The notes under the pieces were generated by a model. The model made no database searches, was not told the DNA's origin, and worked only from the letters and a program-made list of their open reading frames with translations. A DNA stretch of 6,619 nucleotides from Sulfuricurvum sp. (GTDB lineage Bacteria > Campylobacterota > Campylobacteria > Campylobacterales > Sulfurimonadaceae). Below, piece after piece: positions 1-4,020 of this stretch (positions are counted from its first letter, which is position 1; each line of letters starts with the position of its first letter). The stretch is from the NCBI GenBank assembly GCA_022729835.1, contig DZBC01000116.1, forward strand, positions 1 to 6,619. The letters run 5' to 3'. The position numbers and the translations under genes are program-made.

Positions 1-64
1 GTGACGCGGTGAATCTCCCGGCCGTAAGACGCTGCAGGAGGCTGACGGAACGAGCCAGTAGACC
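1..64 (+). ncRNA. Possible 3' half of a cobalamin riboswitch, cut by the window edge
   Basis: No gene is seen here, but the sequence carries pieces resembling the cobalamin (adenosylcobalamin) riboswitch consensus in the right order. GTGACGCGG at 1-9 fits the end of the CCGCnACTGTGAnGCGG hairpin. CTCCCGGC at 15-22 pairs with GCTGcaGGAG at 31-40. GCAGGAGGC resembles the GGGAAGGC box, and GAGCCAGTAGACC at 52-64 nearly matches the AGCCAGGAGACC box that closes the aptamer. The 5' half, with the GGTG and AATCC boxes, would lie before base 1. In known examples this RNA binds a B12 coenzyme and turns off a downstream transport or synthesis gene. No such gene follows here, so it may be an orphan. This was identified by eye, without a covariance-model search. 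Confidence 0.4.
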
Positions 65-220
65 CAAACGGGAACCAAAACCGAAGCCGTCCATAAAAGC
101 TTCTGCATTCGGACTGCTATGCAAGGGAAAGGGGAGTCCTTGCCGTGTGCTCTTCATATAAAAAACCAATCTTTTCTCCTTCACAATGTCCCCGTTAGAA
201 ACAAGAAAAAATCTTTTAAA
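65..220. other. Non-coding stretch with several hairpins
   Basis: No convincing gene is present on either strand between the riboswitch-like start and the first long repeat. CCGAAGC at 81-87 can pair with GCaTTCGG at 105-112, while the overlapping GAAGC at 83-87 can pair instead with GCTTC at 99-103. These mutually exclusive stems are what a riboswitch expression platform would need. GCAAGG at 121-126 pairs with CCTTGC at 138-143. None of these hairpins is followed by a T-run, so no intrinsic terminator is called. A minus-strand frame is open from about 157 to the window edge, but it has no ribosome binding site and reads back through the RNA-like segment. Confidence 0.35.
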
Positions 221-230
221 ATACGGTGAC

Positions 231-365
231 AAAAATACGGTGACATAATACTTATTTTTTATCTTTACAAAGAGTCTCTATTTGCATAGACAAAAGCCTT
301 ACATGTAAGAAATACCAGATATTTCACAGCATAGGGTATGTGAATAAGCAAAAACTATTTATTCG
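231..365 (+). repeat. Long dispersed repeat, copy A (about 135 bp)
   Basis: This copy begins with AAAAATACGGTGACATAATA, runs through the palindrome CTTACATGTAAG at 298-309, and ends with AAAACTATTTATTCG. Copy B at 997-1129 is in the same orientation. The two differ by one T in a T-run and a few substitutions, roughly 90% identical by eye. A partial extra motif, ATACGGTGACAAAAATAC, sits just upstream from 221. The repeat is non-coding. Together the two copies flank the decayed YafQ-type TA module as direct repeats. Confidence 0.85.
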
Positions 366-432
366 GATTCGAGCTATTTATAATGGTTGGTAAAAGTGAT
401 ACAAAGCGTCCCTATCAGAATTATAAAACGGC

Positions 433-442
433 TTACATGTAA
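433..442. repeat. TTACATGTAA palindrome
   Basis: This is a perfect 10-bp palindrome. Its right flank (AAAAATACC) resembles the right flank in repeat copy A (GAAATACC), so it may be the stub of another long copy. It lies about 20 bp beyond the 3' end of the YafQ-type toxin remnant. Confidence 0.8.
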
Positions 443-461
443 AAAATACCAGCAATCTATA

Positions 462-696
462 TCACCCAAAAATCTCACTGTGCGTTCCGATTCTGGCAAG
501 TATTATCTCGCTGCCGACCGCTCTATACACAAGCAACATATCGCCGCCCAAATGGCACTCTTTAAAGTCACTCCAATTGCCTTTTAATGCATGGTCTTTT
601 GACTCGGGCGGGAGTTGCTTATCCTCTTTGAGTAGCGCAACAAAGCAGGCACACAAAGTCTTTTAAAAATGCTTTGTGTCTTTTGATTTTAGCCAC
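462..696 (-). pseudogene. YafQ-type (RelE superfamily) toxin, internally deleted and frameshifted
   Basis: The first part reads from a GTG at 696 that overlaps the antitoxin stop and gives VAKIKRHKAFLKDF, a normal start for this toxin family. That frame then ends at an early TAA. The rest of the toxin continues in another frame to the TGA at 462, reading LLKEDKQLPPESKDHALKG and ending RIGTHSEIFG. This distal part keeps the family's key residues: His of KDHALKG, His and Asp of ECHLGGD, and His and Phe of GTHSEIF. These match the His50, His63, Asp67, His87 and Phe91 set of E. coli YafQ, a ribosome-dependent mRNase. Compared with a usual ~90 aa, roughly 20-25 residues seem lost at the junction near 655. 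A 64-aa piece could start at a TTG at 656 but would lack the N-terminal helices. I infer a dead toxin. Confidence 0.75.
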
Positions 697-931
697 GCTT
701 TAGTTCATCCATTGAAAAATCATCGACATTTTTGCTGTCTCTAATCTCTTGAAAGATGGTTTGGCTTTTTTCATTGGGTATCTCTATGTCAAAAGGGATG
801 CCCCGTCGTAATCTCACTTGATTCAAAAATAGATTAACCGCCTCACCTAGTGTCAGCCCAAGCGTTGCAAAAATCTCCTGAGCCTCTTGCTTGACTACGG
901 GGTCAAGTTTCATGCTGGTAGTTTGTCTCAC
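689..931 (-). CDS. RelB/DinJ family antitoxin
   Basis: This is an 80-aa ribbon-helix-helix antitoxin. The N-terminal half (residues 4-40, with LGLTLGEAVNLFLNQV in the second helix) has the DinJ/RelB DNA-binding pattern, followed by the usual RRGIPFDIEIPN linker. The acidic C-terminal tail (DSKNVDDFSMDEL) would wrap the toxin. The start is GTG at 931, chosen because GGAG lies 7 nt upstream; the next Met is residue 7. The stop overlaps the GTG start of the YafQ-type toxin by 8 nt, the normal antitoxin-first order. Such proteins neutralise the toxin and repress their own promoter together with it. The antitoxin is intact while its toxin is broken, so it may survive as a relic, a repressor, or an anti-toxin against related toxins elsewhere in the genome. 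Confidence 0.85.
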   Translation of the reverse strand: MRQTTSMKLDPVVKQEAQEIFATLGLTLGEAVNLFLNQVRLRRGIPFDIEIPNEKSQTIFQEIRDSKNVDDFSMDELKRG

Positions 932-950
932 GGCGATACTCCAAAGTTAA

Positions 951-993
951 ATAATACAATCGTATTATATACTTTTTGCTCAACAAAGGTGAA
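951..993 (-). promoter_or_regulatory. Likely promoter and self-repression operator of the RelB/DinJ antitoxin
   Basis: A perfect inverted repeat, ATAATAC-aatc-GTATTAT (951-968), lies 19 nt upstream of the GTG start. On the minus strand its outer arm contains a consensus -10, TATAAT (969-964), preceded after 18 nt by TTCACC (993-988), a 4/6 match to a -35. An operator overlapping the -10 fits the autoregulation known for RelB/DinJ-type antitoxins. The role is inferred; the palindrome is seen directly. Confidence 0.6.
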
Positions 994-996
994 TGC

Positions 997-1129
997 AAAA
1001 ATACAGTGACATAATACTTATTTTTATCTTTACAAAGAGTCTCTATTTGCATAGACAAAAGCCTTACATGTAAGAAATAGTAGATATTTCACAGCGTGTG
1101 GTAGAGAATAAGAAAAAACTATTTATTCG
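997..1129 (+). repeat. Long dispersed repeat, copy B (about 133 bp)
   Basis: This is the second direct copy of the element at 231-365, starting AAAAATACAGTGACATAATA and ending AAAACTATTTATTCG, with the palindrome CTTACATGTAAG at 1063-1074. The middle stretch (CTTTACAAAGAGTCTCTATT and following bases up to the palindrome) is identical in both copies. The right end, after the palindrome, diverges most. It begins only a few bases beyond the promoter of the minus-strand antitoxin. Confidence 0.85.
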
Positions 1130-1132
1130 TGA

Positions 1133-1155
1133 ATACGGTGACAAAATACCTATTT
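1133..1155 (+). repeat. ATACRGTGACA motif, extra copy next to repeat B
   Basis: It reads ATACGGTGACAAAATAC followed by CTATTT. This is the same motif that opens the two long repeats (235-257 and 1001-1023) and recurs at 2445-2467, always on the plus strand. Here it directly follows copy B, as though another long element had begun and been truncated. Confidence 0.75.
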
Positions 1156-1309
1156 ATTTAATTTCAGCCAATTTGTTTAACGAAAATAGATGTTAGCTCT
1201 TAACGATTTATAAATCCGGGCGCGACACACAAAGTGCAGGACTGAAGACCGCTCCCGATACTGTGATGCATTTACACACAAGGGCTGATGAGCGAATATA
1301 ATGAAGTGT
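1156..1309. other. Gene-free stretch before brnT
   Basis: No supportable gene is present. A plus-strand frame over about 1210-1300 (reading GRDTQSAGLKTAPDTVMHLH) is open and ends at TAA, but it has no start codon context and no family I recognise. At most it is a gene remnant. The stretch is more mixed in composition than the AT-rich repeats beside it. Confidence 0.4.
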
Positions 1310-1346
1310 TTGACATATCATGATAATAGCATTACAATAGCATTAT
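1310..1346 (+). promoter_or_regulatory. brnTA promoter with an 11-bp tandem repeat
   Basis: TTGACA at 1310-1315 is separated by exactly 17 nt from TACAAT at 1333-1338, a near-consensus sigma-70 type promoter. The brnT ATG at 1345 lies only 6 nt after the -10, so the expected transcript would begin at or very near the start codon. No Shine-Dalgarno sequence precedes the ATG. AATAGCATTAC (1325-1335) is followed immediately by AATAGCATTAT (1336-1346), a direct repeat covering the -10 and start site. BrnA antitoxins are known to repress their own operon, so this repeat is a good operator candidate (inference). Confidence 0.65.
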
Positions 1347-1638
1347 GAAATCGTTAAAATTTGAATGGGATCAAACCAAGGCCGCATCGAATGTCAAAAA
1401 GCATGGCATATCATTCGATGAAGCCAAGACGGTTTTTGATGATGAGATGGCTCGTTTGATACCTGATCCGGATCATTCACAAGAGGAAGAGCGGTTTATC
1501 CTGCTTGGAATGAGCTACACCTTAAAAATTTTAACGGTAGTTCATTGTTATCGAGACAGCGAAGGCGTGATACGCATTATCTCCGCAAGAGCTTCGAGTA
1601 AAAATGAAGAACGCCAATACAAGGAGTTTTTACCATGA
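1345..1638 (+). CDS. brnT: BrnT family type II toxin (ribonuclease toxin)
   Basis: This 97-aa protein belongs to the BrnT/DUF497 family, whose characterised member in Brucella is an RNase-like toxin with a RelE-type fold that stops translation. Family landmarks are FEWDQTKAASNVKKHGISF near residues 6-24, with the EAKTVFDD that follows, the acidic DPDHSQEEERFILLG around 41-55, and IRIISARASSKNEERQY near 76-92. Length is normal and nothing is missing. ATG 1345 is the only sensible start; it seems to sit at the transcript's 5' end. The stop overlaps the brnA start as ATGA, so the two are translationally coupled. As in other brnTA loci the toxin comes first, the reverse of relBE. I am confident of the family; activity in this organism is untested. 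Confidence 0.92.
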   Translation: MKSLKFEWDQTKAASNVKKHGISFDEAKTVFDDEMARLIPDPDHSQEEERFILLGMSYTLKILTVVHCYRDSEGVIRIISARASSKNEERQYKEFLP

Positions 1639-1847
1639 GAGAAGAGTACGATTTTTCACAGTCTGTTCAAAATCCTTATGCCAAAAAGTTAAAGAAACAA
1701 ATTTCGTTAAATGTGGATGTAGATACGATTGACTACTTCAAAGCGCTGGCGGCAAAAATGGGCTTGCCGTATCAAACGCTGATCAACGCTTATTTGACCG
1801 ATTGTGCCCAAAGGCACGTAGAACCGCAGTTGAAATGGACAAGTTGA
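1635..1847 (+). CDS. brnA: BrnA family antitoxin
   Basis: This 70-aa partner of BrnT begins MREEYDFSQSVQNPYAKKLK, a highly characteristic BrnA opening. A ribbon-helix-helix domain follows: strand KQISLNV (21-27), helix DTIDYFKALAAKMG (30-43), helix PYQTLINAYLTDCAQR (45-60). In the known system the N-terminal part wraps the toxin and the RHH domain binds the operon promoter. The start is ATG 1635, overlapping the brnT stop by 4 nt, with a strong AAGGAG 8 nt upstream inside the end of brnT. This strong site contrasts with the absent one on brnT and would favour antitoxin over toxin synthesis. No clear terminator follows. Confidence 0.92.
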   Translation: MREEYDFSQSVQNPYAKKLKKQISLNVDVDTIDYFKALAAKMGLPYQTLINAYLTDCAQRHVEPQLKWTS

Positions 1848-1873
1848 AAAACAGGCTGCTGTGTACAAAAGCC

Positions 1874-1883
1874 TTACATGTAA
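1874..1883. repeat. TTACATGTAA palindrome
   Basis: Its left flank ACAAAAGCC is the same as in repeat copies A and B (ACAAAAGCC), but the sequence to the right differs. It lies in the 75-bp gap between brnA and the next TA pair, just before that pair's ribosome binding site. Confidence 0.8.
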
Positions 1884-1922
1884 AGTATGCTAAGATTGCT
1901 CACTTTTTCAAAAGGAGTCCTT

Positions 1923-2150
1923 ATGAAAACCGTACAACTGGATATTCAAGACGATAAACTCGAAACTTTTTTGATGATCGTGCACAGTCTAAAAGATGAT
2001 ATTGTGCAAAATATACGCATGCAAGACGCCATACTCGATGTTGAGTCAATACGAAAAAACAGTGCCGAATACCATGAAATAGAAGAGATAAAATCACAAA
2101 ATAATCCAAAGCATTCACTCTCAGATGCAAAAGCGGCTTTGGGTCTTTGA
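1923..2150 (+). CDS. Putative antitoxin, unassigned family
   Basis: This 75-aa protein is encoded directly before a RelE/ParE-type toxin. I do not recognise a named antitoxin domain. It opens MKTVQLDIQDDKLETFLMIV, a short strand then a helix, followed by a charged helical middle (KDDIVQNIRMQDAILDVESI) and a polar tail ending NPKHSLSDAKAALGL. A C-terminal tail of this sort, after ...SQNNPK, occurs in small proteins that accompany RelE-type toxins. The start is ATG 1923, with AAAAGGAG 5-12 nt upstream; an in-frame earlier start at 1887 lacks such a site. The stop overlaps the toxin ATG by one base (TGATG), so the two are coupled. It lacks an obvious ribbon-helix-helix or Phd-type N-terminus, so whether it binds DNA is unclear. 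Confidence 0.7.
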   Translation: MKTVQLDIQDDKLETFLMIVHSLKDDIVQNIRMQDAILDVESIRKNSAEYHEIEEIKSQNNPKHSLSDAKAALGL

Positions 2151-2395
2151 TGCAAGTCATTTTAGACGACAAAGCCCTAAAAGACCTCTCAAAGCTAGAT
2201 AAAACCACTGCAAAAAATATCTTCTCAAAAATAGAAAAACTCGAATATTTTCCGCAAGGTACAAATATCAAAAAACTTACGAATTTCATTCCACCCTATA
2301 GACTCAGAGTCGGTGATTTTAGAGTTTTATTTGATGTGGAAGATAATAATTTAACCGTTTATAGAGTAAAATACAGAAAAGATTCTTATCAATAA
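2150..2395 (+). CDS. RelE/ParE family toxin
   Basis: This 81-aa toxin has the compact RelE/ParE fold pattern. An N-terminal strand (MQVILDDKALKDL) leads into two helices (DKTTAKNIFSKIEKLEYFPQ), then the KLTNF...PPYRLRVGDFRVLFDV hallmark (residues about 42-63) and a closing strand ending VYRVKYRKDSY. RelE members cleave mRNA on the ribosome and ParE members poison gyrase. The R-L-R-V-G-D-F-R core and terminal KYRKDSY are shared by both, with closer likeness to RelE/StbE sequences. The start is ATG 2150, sharing its A with the upstream stop; an alternative TTG at 2147 is less likely. The gene looks intact. No intrinsic terminator is seen after it. Confidence 0.87.
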   Translation: MQVILDDKALKDLSKLDKTTAKNIFSKIEKLEYFPQGTNIKKLTNFIPPYRLRVGDFRVLFDVEDNNLTVYRVKYRKDSYQ

Positions 2396-2425
2396 GGGAC
2401 TATCCCGACCGCAACGCATAAAAGG

Positions 2426-2437
2426 CTTACATGTAAG
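2426..2437. repeat. CTTACATGTAAG palindrome
   Basis: This is a perfect palindrome, extendable to GCTTACATGTAAGC (2425-2438). It lies 30 bp after the RelE/ParE toxin and just before an ATACRGTGACA motif, whereas in the long repeats the motif precedes the palindrome. Confidence 0.85.
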
Positions 2438-2444
2438 CATGAAA

Positions 2445-2467
2445 ATACAGTGACATAATACCTATTT
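2445..2467 (+). repeat. ATACRGTGACA motif, isolated copy
   Basis: It reads ATACAGTGACATAATACC followed by TATTT. It matches the openings of the long repeats but is followed by unrelated sequence, and it is enclosed between two TTACATGTAA palindromes (2427 and 2495). Confidence 0.75.
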
Positions 2468-2494
2468 ACACAACTCCCAAGCGCATCAAAAAGC

Positions 2495-2504
2495 TTACAT
2501 GTAA
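2495..2504. repeat. TTACATGTAA palindrome at the edge of a gene fragment
   Basis: This perfect palindrome within AAGCTTACATGTAACG lies immediately before the surviving 3' end of a methylase-like gene. It therefore marks the point at which homology to that gene begins. Confidence 0.8.
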
Positions 2505-2506
2505 CG

Positions 2507-2596
2507 ATATGTGAACTCAAAACCATCGATACGCTGGTGTATAGGCTTTATGGGCTCAGCGAGGAAGAGCGAGCGCTTATCCAAAAATCGCTCTAA
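2507..2596 (+). pseudogene. 3' tail of a type IIG restriction-methylation enzyme or related N6-adenine methylase
   Basis: The frame ends with a polypeptide reading LKTIDTLVYRLYGLSEEERA and finishing LIQKSL, then TAA. The pattern I-D-x-L-V-Y-x-L-Y-G-L-S/T-E-E-E is the characteristic end of many Eco57I-like type IIG restriction-modification proteins and other large adenine methylases. Only about 28 codons remain; the catalytic part is absent and no start codon fits. The intact protein would be several hundred residues or more. The fragment abuts a TTACATGTAA palindrome on its left and meets the converging BrnA-like gene on its right with a 4-nt overlap. It suggests that a restriction-type defence gene once stood here and was deleted, leaving its tail. 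Confidence 0.6.
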
Positions 2597-2823
2597 CCGT
2601 GAGTAGCGCCAAGCTTTTCAGCTAAAAACATCTTCATAATTGCCTGTCTGGCTACGCCTATGCGTTTTGCCTCTCTGTCAAGCTGCTCTATCATCCAAAT
2701 CGGCAAATCAAGATTAACCCGCTTTTGCTCCAGATTGGGACGTTTGGCTGATGATAAATCAAGATATTGCGTGATATCTTCTCCGTCGTCAAATCGTTGT
2801 TCAAACTCTGTATTATCGATCAT
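2593..2823 (-). CDS. BrnA-like / CopG family antitoxin
   Basis: This 76-aa protein has an acidic N-terminal region (MIDNTEFEQRFDDGEDITQY) that probably contacts the toxin. A ribbon-helix-helix domain follows: strand KRVNLDLP (34-41), helix WMIEQLDREAKRIG (43-56), helix ARQAIMKMFLAEKL (58-71). This is the layout of the second common BrnA/CopG type, in which R-V-N-x-D-x-P-x-W-M-I introduces the domain. The start is ATG 2823 with AGGAGG 7 nt upstream. It overlaps the 3' end of a BrnT-like toxin frame by 11 nt, giving toxin-antitoxin order as in brnTA. It differs clearly from the plus-strand BrnA at 1635, so the two are not recent duplicates. The gene is intact although its toxin lacks an N-terminus. 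Confidence 0.82.
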   Translation of the reverse strand: MIDNTEFEQRFDDGEDITQYLDLSSAKRPNLEQKRVNLDLPIWMIEQLDREAKRIGVARQAIMKMFLAEKLGATHG

Positions 2824-3022
2824 AAATAGCCTCCTCTTCTTTTCGAGATCGTCTCACCGAAATGATTCTGATCTGATTATCTCTATAGGTGATGATCGCA
2901 CTATAGCACTTTGAATTGATGACGCCGATGCAGATATAGCGCTTTTCAGGTTCGCTTTGTACCATAATTTCAATCAGCCGCTCATCGTCCCACAGTAGCT
3001 TCGCTGCTTCAAAGTCATCATT
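2813..3022 (-). pseudogene. BrnT-like (DUF497) toxin lacking its N-terminus
   Basis: An open frame of about 70 codons ends at TAA 2813. It reads DDFEAAKLLWDDERLIEIMV, then PEKRYICIGVINSKCYSAII, TYRDNQIRIISVRRSRKEEE and AIYDR. This is the middle and C-terminal part of the BrnT subfamily with the I-R-I-I-S-V-R-R-S-R-K-E-E ending. The expected N-terminal F-D-x-x-K-x-x-x-N-x-x-K-H-G segment of ~20-25 residues is not found in any frame upstream. Instead an in-frame TGA stands at 3025-3023, directly before the homologous part, and no start codon precedes DDFEAAK. I infer a 5'-truncated, probably inactive toxin paired with the intact antitoxin at 2593-2823. Confidence 0.72.
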
Positions 3023-3134
3023 TCAAAACGGTGATTAGAATAGCCTATCGCTAAGAGGTGTATGAGCATCCGTCTCAGTGGAATCGATCCCTTATGGTGT
3101 CACCCCAAAAGAGAGTGCAACCACGACCACCACG

Positions 3135-3986
3135 TCAGCGCGATATAACAGTGCCGATACCCTCGCTGGTGAAGACCTCCAGCAGCACGGAGTGATCGAT
3201 CCGCCCGTCGATGATGTGCGCCTGATCTACGCCGCACTCGATTGCCTCTAGGCAGGCGTCCACTTTGGGGATCATGCCGCCGCTAATGGTGCCATCCTCT
3301 TTGAGCGCTTCGATCTGTGCGCGTGTTAGTGTGGAGATGCAGTTACCCTCACGGTCTAGCACCCCTTTGGTGTCGGTCATAAAGATGATCTTTTTGGCAC
3401 CCAAAGCCCCAGCGATGCGGCTGGCGGCCAGATCGGCGTTGATGTTGTAGCTCACCTTACTGTCATCCGCGTCTCCGGCGATGGGGGCGATGACGGGGAT
3501 AAACTTCTCATCCATCAAGTTGGTGATGACACTGGGGTCGATCTGCGTGATGTTGCCGACCCAACCGTACTTCTCAAAATCGATCGGCTTGGCCTTGATA
3601 AAGCCCGCATCCTTGCCACTCACCCCGATCGCCTTGGCGCCGTGGTGGTTGAGCATGGCGGTGATCTCTTTGTTGATCGAACCGCTCAGCACCATCTCGA
3701 CGATCTCCATCGAGGCTTCGTCGGTGTAGCGTAGACCGTCGATGAACTTGGTAGGGATGGAGAGCTTCTCAAGCAGTTCACTGATGCGGTTACCGCCGCC
3801 GTGCACCACGACAGGACGTATACCCACCAAATACATCAACAGTACATCTTGCGCCACGCGCTCTTTGAGCGCCGCGTTGGACTGGGCGGAGCCGCCGTAT
3901 TTGATGACAAAAATTTCGTTGGAAAACTTCTTGATATAGGGAAGCGCGTCGAGTAGGGTCTGAACCTTGTGAATTTTGGCTTGCAT
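3135..3986 (-). CDS. argB: Acetylglutamate kinase
   Basis: This 283-aa cytoplasmic enzyme of arginine synthesis phosphorylates N-acetyl-L-glutamate with ATP. All landmarks of the amino-acid kinase family are present: KYGG (29-32), VVVHGGG (59-65), FIDGLRYTD (81-89), YNINAD (180-185), MTDTKGVLD (203-211), GGMIPKV (236-242) and the closing GRIDHSVLLEVFTSEGIGT (261-279). The N-terminal helix ahead of the kinase core (MQAKIHKVQTLLDALPYIKK) is the feature linked to hexameric, arginine-inhibited forms, so feedback inhibition by arginine is likely (inference). ATG 3986 is chosen because it begins that helix; a longer frame from 4100 would run into lpxK and adds no family sequence. The upstream gap of 34 nt to lpxK contains a TTACATGTAA palindrome. 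No terminator is visible after the stop. Confidence 0.97.
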   Translation of the reverse strand: MQAKIHKVQTLLDALPYIKKFSNEIFVIKYGGSAQSNAALKERVAQDVLLMYLVGIRPVVVHGGGNRISELLEKLSIPTKFIDGLRYTDEASMEIVEMVLSGSINKEITAMLNHHGAKAIGVSGKDAGFIKAKPIDFEKYGWVGNITQIDPSVITNLMDEKFIPVIAPIAGDADDSKVSYNINADLAASRIAGALGAKKIIFMTDTKGVLDREGNCISTLTRAQIEALKEDGTISGGMIPKVDACLEAIECGVDQAHIIDGRIDHSVLLEVFTSEGIGTVISR

Positions 3987-3996
3987 CTTGGACTCT

Positions 3997-4006
3997 TTAC
4001 ATGTAA
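3997..4006. repeat. TTACATGTAA palindrome in the argB leader
   Basis: This perfect palindrome lies in the 34-nt gap between lpxK and argB. On the coding strand it ends 10 nt before the argB ATG, and its last bases run into AAAGAG, the only Shine-Dalgarno-like sequence available. It is outside the TA island, within the housekeeping operon. Confidence 0.8.
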
Positions 4007-4020
4007 GAAATTGGTGGTGA

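Noticed and set aside
1..157. Minus-strand frame open to the window edge (starting MKSTRQGLPF)
   Set aside because: It reads through the riboswitch-like segment and its hairpins, has no ribosome binding site, and shows no recognisable domain.
387..587. 66-aa plus-strand reading frame
   Set aside because: It runs antisense to the YafQ-type toxin remnant, has no family resemblance, and begins without a ribosome binding site.
1170..1210. GTTTAAC as a possible integron attC core, given the cassette-like TA layout
   Set aside because: No matching GTTRRRY partner or imperfect palindromic stem is found at attC spacing, and the other TA spacers lack the core. An integron array is not supported.
1240..1275. 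CCCGATACTGTGATGC resembles the CCCGCnACTGTGAnGC box of cobalamin riboswitches
   Set aside because: No GGTG, GGGAAGG or AGCCAGGAGACC boxes stand around it at proper distances, so a chance match is more likely.
1921..2289. 122-aa minus-strand frame opposite the third TA pair
   Set aside because: It is antisense to two coupled genes with good ribosome binding sites and family features, and its own sequence is low-complexity and unrecognised.
231..2504. CRISPR array made from the repeated palindromes
   Set aside because: Copies are hundreds of bases apart with genes between them; repeat length and spacer regularity do not fit CRISPR.
3028..3134. Terminator for the nadE-argB operon
   Set aside because: No GC-rich stem followed by a T-run exists after the argB stop; GGTGACACC gives only a four-pair stem with a one-base loop.
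3063..3149. Small plus-strand frame MSIRLSGIDPLW... after the BrnT remnant
   Set aside because: It has no ribosome binding site, overlaps the end of argB on the other strand, and matches nothing I recognise.
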